Positions 1 to 10,647 of a stretch of 64,000 nucleotides of DNA are shown piece after piece. Origin of the DNA: Metaphire vulgaris. Lineage: Eukaryota > Annelida > Clitellata > Crassiclitellata > Megascolecidae. The stretch spans positions 27,544,586 to 27,608,585 of the forward strand of contig CM030832.1 in assembly GCA_018105865.1 (NCBI GenBank), read 5' to 3'. Position 1 is the stretch's first letter. The number at the start of each line of letters is the position of its first letter. A program made the translations under genes and the position numbers. Under the pieces are notes generated by a model that did no database searches, was not told where the DNA came from, and worked only from the letters and a program-made list of their open reading frames with translations.

Positions 1-99
1 CCGCCGCGTCGTCGTCATCATCATCATCATCAGCAGCAGCAGCAGCAGCAGTAGCAGCATCAAGTGTTCCAGACAAGTTATTTGAAATAGATTCACAGC

Positions 100-3000
100 G
101 GCACCACTGATTGGTGCTGATGAGACTGCTGACCTTGGCCGCTGTCCCTGTGTTTGTCGCTGTCTTTGACCGTCCAGCTGTATTCGTCCGTCCATCGCCT
201 GATGATATTCCTCCACGCATCACAGATCGTAGTGGAGGTGGAATTGAGGATGAGACCGGCCATTGCCCTGTCCGTGTCGACGTACATCCTCATCTCTCCT
301 CCCATCATGGTCAGGAACAGGGGTCGGTGGCCCATGCAGGCGTCGACGGCACGGCTGGCTACGCCCCTCTCCTCGAAGGTGGCTCCGTTGATCTCGCCGT
401 TCCTAAGGAGCACAGCGCGTCGCGACAAAACGTCATCGAGTCCCGTAAGGAAGACAGTCTGGACATCGGGACGGTCGCACAGGATTCCGTAAGCTGCGTC
501 CGTCGGAGCACAGGAAGCGATGACGGTGAGGGAGGGAGGCAGGGGAAAAGGCAGCCATTTTATTTCCTTAATCTGTGCAAAAGGTAGTCAAGATAACAAG
601 TCAAGGTAAAATCTGAGGGATAGGGTGCGTACAAAATGAGCGTGGCCACAGTGGCGGCTTCACCGGGGGGCAGGGGGACCCGTGCCCCTATTGAGTGCCT
701 GGCCCCCCCCAGTGGCCCCCCAGTTGGGACCCTATACTTAATGCTACATACATTAAACAACAAATGGTTGGCCCCCATGATTAGAAGTTGCCACCCCAAC
801 GACCCCCCACTTGCCAAATCCTAGAGCCACCACTGCGTGGCCAGGATGTGTGAAAATTCCTACTTTTACTGTAGTCAAACTTTGAATCTCGTAAATTATC
901 CACTTTAACCTTAACGTAGTTTCTTCAAACTCTATAGTTTTTAGTAGCCTAGCTACCACCAGTCGCGTATCCCGGACGGGATACCGGGGTGGGGGCAGTG
1001 CCGGATTATTAAGCACTGTGGAGGCCCATAGGCAGTCAAACTTTTGGGGCCCCAGGTTTACAAATGCAAATTATAATTACTAAAGTGATAATCTTTAAAA
1101 TTCTTCTTTCCTAATTTCGTCGGAATGAAGTCGTTTAAAATATTTTGAAAGTCAGTGTTCTGCAGAACGTCTCTTTCAGCGGCCACAACGGCCGAGAGAA
1201 TTCGATTTGCTCACGAGTCTTTAAAATTCGACGGCAGTTTTTCAGAATTTTTAACTTTGAAAAAGGTCCGTTCGCTCTCTTGTTCGCAGGACGCTTTTGT
1301 CTTTGCCGGACCCAACCATTCGACCGGTCCCCTGCAATTTCGAATGTGGCGCCCTTGGCGACTTATATTTTCGCGCAGACACATCACAATTATTACACAG
1401 ATCTACTCTCAATAGAGTAAATATTTAAAACTATGTACAACCATAAACGGGTTTCTTCATTATAAACATGGAACATAGGAATTGCATTAATGATTAAGGG
1501 GTTTCATGTTATAGCAAATCTCTCAGAATTTAGTTCGGTGGTGTCTAGTTTCGAACAGACATCATTTTCGATTGCAATCAAAGCCGGACTTAGAGTAATT
1601 CTTTCTTGGGCGATGGGTGGGGTGCGGCCACATATTTAGAATCCCTGGATGCGCCACCGCTGTCTACCGCTTCGTTCGGTTGATGATCGTTCCGGATGAA
1701 TGCGTTGATATCATCGAGAATAAGAATCGAAGGTTCGGACGATGTTGCCGCTAGGAATTCCTCTCTGATTGCATCTGTCAAACGGTCGATTGGATCGAGG
1801 TTGAAGCCGAAATCTAAAACAGCAGACGATCAAAATCATCGCTCAGACAGAAACCGCCTGAGCACAAAACTACGGCCAGGGCAGATAATTGGCGTCACCA
1901 CGGGAAAGGCACGAGAGGGAGCAACAGCCCCCTATTCGGATGAGTAAGTAAGTAAAATCTCGTGGATTTCTATAGCGCCTTCGAAAGCAGCACACCAGAA
2001 GCTGCTTATTCTTAGGCGCTCTTGATCGGAACCGGTCTTGGGATTAGTCCAAAGCCGGCGGGAGGGGATTGTGGGGGTAATTTGTCGATCTTGAGTTACC
2101 TGTAGCAGGTGGATGGCAATCGGAGTGTTGCCTGAGAAGGTAAGTGCATCTTCTCATCATTGTGATTGCACTGGCATTGTCACTGCTGCTACCTGCGTAG
2201 TGCTCAAAGACCTTGACAGGTGGAGAGATTCGACGAAACGCTTCCACCCAAGAAGCGAGAAGACAAGTCTTTCCACTACCACGACTTCCAACCACAAGCA
2301 TCATCGATCCCCTATCAGTTCCATCTAAATCGCTATTCACAACTCTACAAAGACACATTAAATATTTATTATAATCGTCTATACAAAGGAAAAGCTTATA
2401 AAAGTATGCAGTTGACAGAAAGAGCTTCATTATAATTGTATTCCGTTAAATTAATTGCACGACAATTCTTGAAACAATTCTGAAATTCAATTTCCTCAAT
2501 TGAAAGACAAACATTAGTGTCTCCAATCTATTCCGCTTTTAAGTATTAACATTGGCCTAGATACCGGGGGCAGGGGGACCGGCTCCCTCTAATTCTGGCC
2601 AGGGGCGTCTTTAACCAGTGCGGGGCCCCGGGCATCTGGCGACCTGCGGGGCCCTAGACGTGAAGATCGATGTTGACAATCAAAAAAGGTCATCCCCAAC
2701 GTTTTTGAATGTTGACAAGCAAAAAAGGTAATCTTACGTTAAAAAAGTAGTTGCACGCGGCGCCAGGCCCCTAAGATGCGCGGGGCCCCGGGCACTGTGC
2801 CAGAATTTTTACATGTAAAGACGCCCCTGATTCTGGCTAGAACTTAATGGGATTTCCGCAAAACCGTTGATAAATTTAGGGGGTTAGGTATACTTGTTTT
2901 ACCAGAAAATGTTGATGTATCCCTATTCCGGGACCCTGGCTACGCCGCTGTGCATTCATTAATCACACTTTCTAACTACAGAGGTACAGAAGAATTGGAC

Positions 3001-4199
3001 TGATTGCATACTCTGAGGAGCGCAGCTGAGAGAGACTCACGGTTGATTGGGTGACGATGAAGAGTCGGAGTAATAATTGCTGCCGTGTTGGCGTCTAGTC
3101 GATGAGCTCAGCGCTGAGAGTCTCGAGCGCTGGACTCCGCTGACAGCGAAGTCCTTCAGTCGATCGAGACACTCCTCGAGTTTAGCGGTCGCTAGAAACA
3201 TTCGTCGAAATCCGTCGGCGTAAACCTTCATATCGACTTCTTCGGAGGAGAAAAACCTTACCTCTGCCAATAGAGCAAAACGCACGCGTTTCACAACCGG
3301 ATCTAATCTAGCCTAATCCAATCTTAAGCTTCTATAGCGCCAATTCATAATGCCGATTTCACGTCTTGTCAAAGACCTTTGGAGATTGAGAAATTCGAAG
3401 AAGCCAGAGTAGAAAATGATGCAAAAACAATGTGAACGAATTGTCACCAATATGGATTAACCAGTTGTGTGAAGAATTCAGTGGAAGGTCCCTGCCCCTC
3501 CTTCCCCTCCATCCCCCATTGGGTAGCACGGTCCTAGAACCAACGATGATCGCATCAAGGGTGCTAACGTCGTCCTAGATTTGCACAGTTGATCGGATCT
3601 CGAGCATTCTAGCTACGCCCCTGTACGTCCTCTGCGCCGCCGTTTTGGACTGATGCCTACTTTCTATGGTGGGATAGAGATCTACGATGACTCGTTTGAG
3701 TCGTTTCCAGCCGTTTTGGACTGATGCCTACTTTCTATGGTGGGATAGAGATCTTCGATGACTCGTTTCCAGTCCTCGAGAACGAGGCTTCCCAATTGGT
3801 CGACTGTCAGGAAATAGCGAATGGAAAGCCCTTTGCGTACAATGGCCGTCTTCAGGCTTTCGACTTTCATCGTCTCCGACTCAGACGACGGCAGATAGAC
3901 GCTCTCTTCCCCCAAGAAATCCGAATCCAGATGTAGGGTAGATCTGGTGGGCTGCTGGAAGTGATCCGGTTGCCGGAAGTAGAAGAAGCAGAACCTCTGG
4001 GCTGCCGCCGCGCCTTTTGGGTCGGTTGGGAACGCCCCCTGGCGAATCAGCATCTCCGTTATGCTCAGGTATTGACAGTCATCCTCCAGGACCCAATCGT
4101 AACCGGATGACGCTGCCAACTGAGAGAAAGAAAAACGACACCCGAAGGCAATTTAGAGGAGAAATCGTCCTGAAAATATTTGGAACTTCAAGGTACATA

Positions 4200-4270
<71 letters not shown>

Positions 4271-4499
4271 AACCTTATCATTCAATACACTGCATTGGGC
4301 GACTGATGTCAAAAACTTGAAAATATAATAATCAAATAACTTAACAACCAGTTTTAATTAAAATAATAATTTTTTATTATTCATAGACGTAAGCTTTTAT
4401 TAGGCCGCTAGGCTCACCCCACATTTTCAAAGGCTAGGCTGAGAAAGGGAAAGGTAAGAGGCTGCCCCCACGTTTTCATCCAAATTCACGCCTATTGTT

Positions 4500-4565
<66 letters not shown>

Positions 4566-4985
4566 AAAGTGCACATACGATGGAGACAAATTGGGAACAA
4601 CGATTTAACAGTTGGATAGACTTGGTCAAGGGTGTTAGCCAGTCTTTTCCCCGTGATCATTTTTCATCCGTTAATAGACTTGCCAATAAGCTCTTATCCA
4701 GAATGTCCATTTCGACGCCCCTGTCTATGAGTTCGAGGGACAGCTCTGGTGAGGTGGGGTCTCTGGCCACGCCGTATCTCTCCCCGATCAGTCCCACGAA
4801 GAACGGCGCACACAGACTGACGTAGTCCAACTGAAGGCGAACCATTTCGACGGAAACGTCTCTGCCCCCGGCCCAGCGCCGCCCTCCGCCCACCCAAAGT
4901 CCACCGCCGACCAGTGCGTGTTGTGCAAACGACAGAACACTTGGAGCTGCGGAAAGACGCTCTCGTGCAATAATCGAAGCTCATT
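100..4985 (-). CDS. STAND NTPase with DUF4062 and NACHT domains (NPHP3/TTC41/NWD-like), partial
   Basis: Multi-exon gene read on the minus strand; its 3' end lies beyond position 1 and its first exon was not found. Exons, borders exact where a splice site is clear: 4985 to about 4660, 4119-3732, about 3285-3115, about 2340-2100, 1813 to about 1635, 572 to about 120. The first two exons resemble the DUF4062 module that precedes NACHT domains (LLHESVFPQLQVFC, then VGLIGERYG, SITEMLIRQGAF and FCFFYFRQPDHF). The 2340-2100 exon carries a Walker A loop (VVGSRGSGKTCLL) and HYAGSSSDNASAITMMRR. The next carries a Walker B strand (SILILDDINAF). The 572 exon has WLPFPLPPSLTVIASC, which is the usual next NACHT strand, and a helical region. 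Splice phase agrees between the Walker A and Walker B exons (both phase 1). Proteins of this class are ATP-driven switch or scaffold proteins, usually with C-terminal TPR or WD repeats, which would lie off the window. The exact orthologue is not resolved. One frameshift lies near 4890. Confidence 0.72.
649..835. mobile_element. MITE, GGCGGCT family
   Basis: 187 bp, beginning CAGTGGCGGCTTCACC and ending AGAGCCACCACTG. Perfect 8-bp duplication CGTGGCCA at 641-648 and 836-843. It is closely similar over its full length to 35248-35435 and to the units of the array at 53994-55040. It lies in an intron of the STAND gene. Confidence 0.93.
1944..2040 (-). repeat. SINE-like repeat with (GTAA)n tail
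   Basis: AGTAAGTAAGTAAAATCTCG, then TGGATTTCTATAGCGCC and AGCTGCTTATTCTTAGGCG. The same order recurs at 23593-23672 and, inverted, at 51715-51808. Read on the minus strand it ends in a TTAC tail. Confidence 0.75.
2600..2829. mobile_element. MITE nested in an older element
   Basis: 230 bp. Ends CAGGGGCGTCTTTAACC and TGTAAAGACGCCCCTG. Perfect 8-bp duplication ATTCTGGC at 2592-2599 and 2830-2837. It interrupts an older GGCGTAGC-type copy spanning roughly 2552-2955, inside a STAND-gene intron. Confidence 0.9.
3640..3772. repeat. 71-bp tandem duplication over a splice donor
   Basis: Two nearly identical copies start at about 3640 and 3711 (period 71). The second copy contains the 3' end of the STAND exon 4119-3732 with its donor GTAGGC. 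The first copy repeats the same coding end and donor. They differ at only a few bases, so the duplication is recent. Confidence 0.85.
4203..4268. repeat. (GA)n microsatellite
   Basis: About 66 bp of GA dinucleotides, immediately 5' of the STAND exon 4119-3732 in gene orientation, where it forms a (CT)n pyrimidine tract. Confidence 0.95.
4494..4566. repeat. (GTT)n microsatellite
   Basis: About 24 GTT units with a GCTGCT interruption, in the STAND gene intron. Confidence 0.95.
4881..4900 (-). other. Apparent 1-base frameshift in the STAND gene exon
   Basis: In the exon beginning at 4985, the frame ending SAVDFGW breaks inside a G-rich run. The downstream coding (RDVSVEMVRLQLDYVSLCAP) continues in a different frame. 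One missing G in the run would explain the shift. No splice signals support a tiny intron here. It is either an assembly error in a homopolymer or a real lesion. Confidence 0.55.
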
Positions 4986-5197
4986 CTAAAATGTTGAAAC
5001 AAATTATGAAGATCTCTAACGCCGATCCAGCCTATATAGAGAGTATAGACCATGTCTGTTCAATTGAATTTTATGAACTACATTTAAACAACTGAACTGC
5101 AATTACAAAGTAAACAGGCCATACAAACTGCAAGCTTTAAGAGTTGAACGTACAGTAGAACGTCATTATAGCAGACTCGGTTATAGCCTACCGCAAT

Positions 5198-5404
5198 CAG
5201 GGGCGTAGCGACGGGGGTATAACGGTATATATACCCCGCAAAATCAGGTTACCTTAAAGTTTTTAATGTGTTTTTTAAGATTTTCAAAGTTTTTAAAGAC
5301 CCCCATCCAAATCGCATTATACCGCCCCTTAAAGTCTACCTTAACACCCTTAATACCATTAACACCTTATACCCTCCCAAATCAAATTCCTGGCTACGCC
5401 CCTG
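5198..5404. mobile_element. MITE, GGGGCGTAGC family, copy 1
   Basis: Ends CAGGGGCGTAGCGACGG and CCTGGCTACGCCCCTG. Flanks ACCGCAAT and GCCGCAAT match at 7 of 8. The downstream flank is the same LINE segment that follows copy 2 at 5741-5923. Confidence 0.8.
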
Positions 5405-5518
5405 GCCGCAATCAGAAGTCTCAGGCGATATATGCTGGATGGTATTGTATATAACTGATTTGTATATAACGTAAATCAAATTTTACAGGCCCTCTGAAAT
5501 GTAGGTCTGTAAGAAGCT

Positions 5519-5519
<1 letters not shown>

Positions 5520-5568
<49 letters not shown>

Positions 5569-5578
5569 ATATATATAA

Positions 5579-5663
<85 letters not shown>
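5520..5663. repeat. (AT)n then (GA)n compound microsatellite
   Basis: Two AT blocks separated by short interruptions run directly into about 35 bp of GA. Confidence 0.95.
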
Positions 5664-5667
<4 letters not shown>

Positions 5668-5740
5668 CTTGATGAGACACTGTCGTTCACGGATCATATA
5701 AGCAACGTGACACGTGTCTGCTATTATCAGTTGCGCAGAA

Positions 5741-5923
5741 CAGGGGCGTAGCAACGGGGGTATATCGGTATATATACCCCCCAAATCAGTCTACCTTAAA
5801 GTTGTTTATGTGATTTACATGTGGTTATATGTGGATTATATGGCTTATGTGGCTTATAGTTAAGATGTATACCCACCCACAATATTTATACCCTCCCAAA
5901 TCAAATTCCTGGCTACGCCCCTG
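5741..5923. mobile_element. MITE, GGGGCGTAGC family, copy 2
   Basis: Ends CAGGGGCGTAGCAACGG and CTGGCTACGCCCCTG. Perfect 8-bp duplication GCGCAGAA at 5733-5740 and 5924-5931. Inserted into LINE reverse-transcriptase sequence. Confidence 0.9.
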
Positions 5924-6480
5924 GCGCAGAATCAGAAGTATCAGGCGACATATACCAACGGGTGCTGCGATACAACTGATTCGGGCGCTTGTTTTATCCA
6001 GGGTCGACCAATGCAATGGAGTCCTCGGCCTTCCCGAGAGCCAGCTAAGCCGCCCCAGTCAGTGCTCAATGCATCCTCTCGCCTGATCTTTGGAGCCCGC
6101 TGGAACGATCACGTGACACCGTTGCTTAGAGACAAGCTTCACTGGCTTGGGGTTCGAGAACGCATCACCTACAAGCGATGCCTGATTACATATCGGGCCC
6201 TGAACGACACCACCTGTCCTGACTACATATCAACACTCGTATGCAGGGCAACGACGAACGACAGACGCGCGGAACTTCGATCCAGTAGTCGGACATTTTT
6301 GATCGTCCCTCCGCCTTCGAAGACCGCCGTGTTCGGTGACAGATCAGTCACGCGGGGAAATCCAGCCCTGTGGAACTCGCTGCCGACTCAGTGCCGAGCG
6401 ATGTGACTAATGCAAATTCCGCTGGCTGTTTTGAGAAGCTCCTAAAGACACACTTATTTAACATATCTTATAAGTGATTC
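5924..6480 (+). mobile_element. LINE 3' end (CR1/L2-like reverse transcriptase C-terminus), decayed
   Basis: Two overlapping frames give IQLIRALVLSRVDQCNGVL, then WNDHVTPLLRDKLHWLGVRE, YKRCLITYRALNDTTCPDY and FGDRSVTRGNPALWNSLP. This is the typical C-terminal end of a CR1/L2-type non-LTR reverse transcriptase polyprotein. It is followed by a short 3' UTR, then an (AAT)n tract at 6540-6662. It is 5' truncated and frameshifted. Confidence 0.85.
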
Positions 6481-6539
6481 CTTTGTAAAGCCCTCATGAC
6501 TTTAGACTTATGCTACTGCACTATATAAATTGTCGTAGA

Positions 6540-6568
6540 TAATAATAATAATAATAATAATAATAATC

Positions 6569-6662
<94 letters not shown>
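6540..6662. repeat. (AAT)n microsatellite after a LINE tail
   Basis: About 40 AAT units with one interruption, starting where the LINE 3' UTR of 5924-6480 ends. Confidence 0.95.
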
Positions 6663-6664
<2 letters not shown>

Positions 6665-6679
6665 CATGTTTTATTTCTT

Positions 6680-7920
6680 CAGATTTGAAGTTGAACGTTT
6701 GTTTTATTTCTTCACTATCTTCGCGCCAAGTTCGCGGATCATGTCACATCCCATGGCGGGATGGATCTGACAAGCGGGCCGCCATCTGAATACCCAGGGC
6801 ATACATTTATATAGGCTGTTTCACATCGTCTAAACAACTACAATAGAAGTTTCCACTCAAAATTTTCACTCTCCTGATAACAATTATTCTTGTCTACATT
6901 CGAAATTTCGCGTCAGTTATAGGTCTATACTACGTTACACCTAGGAACATAGCTAGGCGTTAGAATTCTCTGCTAGAAGCACTCTGTGATATTATCTTCA
7001 TCGATTTCCTCGCTTGAACATGAATTCAACCGTCGTGTACAGAACCTGAAAGTCCTGGACCGTTGAGCAAACGAACGGTCGAAGCGCAGTTCCCGGAAGG
7101 ACAGGGAAGGGGCAGCAAAGCGATTCAACACCCGCTGTTAGATCCATCACCCTAAACAGTAGTAATCAGCACGACATTTCAATGTCCAGCCTATCGGGTC
7201 AAATACATCAAGTTCTGGTAAGAACATCGTCCGATTCGATCAACCGCTGACCAACTATAGGACATCACCAGAAGTTCCGAACCCGACAGAGGCCGCAGAA
7301 TGCCCCGCGATCGAAAGGACACCGGCAGAAAGGTTGGGAGTCGACAGGCGTACTAGGAATCGTAAATCCAAATCAACAGACCTATAGGTCTATTCATCCA
7401 GGAGTTTATTCAGAGGACGGCCGAGTGAGAAACAATCCTTCGATTCCCCCCCCCCCCAAAAAAAATCCTTAATCATTCTGATGTCAGTTATCGTATGTGT
7501 CCTGAATAAACGTCTACAACAGTATCGCTTTACGCTGCTATTGCTATTTCCAAAGTCTTATTGCATTGCAAAAACCATAGCACAATCTATTTCGGACTTT
7601 TTACTAATGACGATACAAATCTCTGTCGTCACTATGACGTCATTCCGAGCTTAGGCCTAGGCCTATATATTTATATTTATAGCGACTTAAGAGACGTATA
7701 CCAGTGGGAGGGGGAAATCGAGCCCCCCCCCAAAAAAATAATCAATAACTGATGAACGTTTTCACACGCTACCCCTACTATCCTACCACCAACTAATTAA
7801 CGACTGGCCCATCTCGAATAGGGTCCCCTTGGCTACGCCAATGTTTTCTGCAACAAAACTGGCTGGCTCCGAATGTGTGAACTGTGTGTTCAAATCCAAT
7901 CCTAAAACTTCTTTATCTAA
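6680..7920. other. Spacer without recognised gene
   Basis: Only short open frames. A MITE right-end fragment (CTTGGCTACGCCAATG) lies near 7830, and two overlapping TAGGCCTA lie near 7655. Confidence 0.6.
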
Positions 7921-8039
7921 CAGTGGCGTAGCCAGGATTTTCCGATGGAGGGAATGGGTTACGAACGACCATTCCCCAACTTCGGAAATTTCCTGCCAAA
8001 GCAAAAAGGTCGTCACTTATAAACAATAAATAAATCAAT

Positions 8040-8140
8040 CAATCAATAAACTTCTATGGCGCCACTATCATAATGCCCAGGCAGGGAGTCTGTAACAGCC
8101 TCCCTGGCCCAGGGCATCAGCCGATGGCGCACCAAATCCA
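8040..8140. repeat. Hairpin SINE-like repeat (ATAATGCCC family)
   Basis: CTTCTATGGCGCCACTATC, then a small hairpin made of CAGGCAGGGAG and CTCCCTGGCC around CTGTAACAG. An inverted copy is at 55228-55332. Confidence 0.7.
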
Positions 8141-8869
8141 AATAGAATTAGAGCCAGGTCAATCCGGAAGATCAGTCAGAACAGCGAAATACGCTATGGC
8201 TATGGAGGGTCCGGACCCCTATTCGGAACCGCTCATGAGATTTGTCCAAAACCGATGAGAAGTTGGGGGAGGGGCAGGCCCGTACGAAGTGGGGGTGCAG
8301 GGAGTGCAGCTGCCCCTGGAAAAATTCAGGGGTTGCAGCGCACTCCCTGGATGCCCGTAGGAATCTGCACCCCCTGAAAAAAGAGAGTAAATTCCGTGCG
8401 TGGACCTTTTTTGCTTGTCAGAAAGCGCTATTACCTTGATTACCTTTTTTACTCGTCAGGTTTTTAAGACGTGAAACTTTTCTCTTAAGAAAATCCTGCC
8501 CCTGCTGAAAATTCGTTCCGACGTGCCTAGGGAGGGGTGGCAACCGTGGCATTAGATAGAGAAAACGCACCAGACTCTAAAGCTTCTCAAGACATTCGGT
8601 CCGAAAAATCTGGAAGCCTCCCCCTCAAGGATTCTGGAATCCTGACTGCGCCACTGATCTTTTGTTCGGTCTGATATCCTGAATTTGACCTGTGTGACAT
8701 TGATTTAGCGTACCATCGGCTAATGCTACTATGCATTATAAACAGTGGCGCTATAGAAATTTAAGCTTTTAAGATTAAATTAGATTGCTCATTAGAAAAC
8801 GAACAACCACTTTCCATTTGGCTGCCAATTACCGCAGACTCATTGCTGTATTTTCTGTCTTGTTGCAAA

Positions 8870-10647
8870 CAAGTTTAAATAAACAGCTGTCATTTTAAAT
8901 TGGCGCTAGAGCAATACCGTACAACCTAGCCAAGCAAATGGACAAAACAACTGAAAAATCAAATGTTTATTTAAAAGTCAGGTTTTTTGATGCAAAGGCA
9001 CAATTTGTCTACAGAATTAGAATCAATCTGCAAAATATTTGTACAAGATTTCGGCCGCAAAGTAACAAAATAGATGAATTAAAGCTATGAGTGGAATTCA
9101 AGTTTCAATTTATGCGCAGCACTTGCATTTAATCAAACACCCGAAAAGACGGTACATATTTCCGCTAGCAATTTTAGAAATTCGCGTATTTATCGGTCAA
9201 GAATGCAGGCTAAAACTTAGCAGACTTGAAAAGGTTTGAAAATTCCAGATTGATGTACATATGTACTAACTTTTCGCAGAAAGTCTAAATTATAAATTTG
9301 AAACCATTCTGAGATTCCTTGCCCGTCAACTCTCTACTGAATGAGGCTACCAAAGCATTCTGAAATGGTTAAATCAAATTTCAGACATGCATACAATTTC
9401 AAAGCAAAGCTCTTGAAAAAATCTTGGGAGATTGCACTGGTTTTCTTTCAATGCAATCTTCAAGATTTTTTTAGGAATAGGTCGCATAAAAGCAGGAGAT
9501 CTTGCGGAAATCCACGAGCAATGGCAAGTGGGCAACACTCAAAAAAAATTCAAAGTTTACACGAAGACGTAAAAATAAGAATAACACTTCAAAGTCATGA
9601 ACTGAAATATCAAACAGCAGTTGTACAATCATCAAAACCATCTCAAAGGAAATGTTTAATCTCTCTGGTGCAATGCAATGCAGCAATGCAAGTGCAGCCA
9701 AGGCAAGACCATTGCTGGAATTTGTCACAAAGCCGCACCCAAAATTTCTCCGTCACAGATTCAAAACCTGTGAACTGCTTGGCACTAAACGGAATACAAG
9801 ATGAAAGATAATTTCTGCAAACACATCAATGTCATAATTGCTGTGACAACTTAAAATAAAGACTGGCCACAATTCTGTGGGTAACTGGTTTTTAAGGGGC
9901 CTTTAGTGGACCCACTGGCAAACAAACTGATGCCTCTAGGAGCCCCCTGGATGACCCAAGGCAGATGATCATATGAACACAAGGTGCTCAGGTCAAATGT
10001 TCAGTTCGTGCTGCATTCTGCTATTTTTATATTTAAAATAGCTGACAAGAAACACATCTTAATTAAGAATTCAGATAAGAAGCTATCATAATCAGATATC
10101 CTTCACTTGTGGTTCTGCAGTTTCAAACCGACATAAAGTAGTATTTTCTAGCCATGCATATATTAGCAATTCATGCACAAACCATCAACCAAGGAATCAA
10201 AGTTAAAAGAACAGAAATAAGAACAAAATTCACGATTAATTTGACCTGGCAAGAACCTGGTATTTGTACTCACAACAAAGACTAGACTCCACCAATGGGA
10301 TGTCCAAAAGAACCAAATATATTAGAGACTAGAGATTTCTCCTTCGAAAACTTCTGGCAGAACAGTCTATTATGCAGACATATATAAAAAAATGACATTT
10401 GTCTGGAATAAAAACAGAAAATAAAACAGCATTGCCATCAATGTTCTCAGAGAATCATTCTCAGTGAGACACACTTAACCCTTCCCATTCATATGTTAGT
10501 TTCGTAATTTCTTCTTATTTAAGACGCAGTTCCTCAGCTGGCTGGCTTACTTCGGTTCTCTTTTAATCCGACTCTGGTTGCCAGTCAAAAGTCGCTGACT
10601 GCTGGAAAGATATGCGCAGAAAAGCTGTGACGAAGGCTCTCTTCTCA
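8870..10647 (-). other. Probable KSR 3' UTR and downstream flank
   Basis: No coding exon was recognised here. The sequence is AT-rich, non-repetitive and directly follows the KSR stop codon. A minus-strand AATAAA lies at 8966-8971. The longest open frame, on the plus strand at 9341-9811, shows no family likeness and is treated as chance. Confidence 0.45.

Noticed and set aside
1..60. CAT/CAG repeat as a possible coding poly-Gln tract
   Set aside because: No splice-consistent frame from the STAND gene reaches it; treated as a microsatellite at the window edge.
9341..9811. 156-codon plus-strand frame downstream of KSR
   Set aside because: Low-complexity composition, no motif; antisense to the probable KSR 3' UTR.
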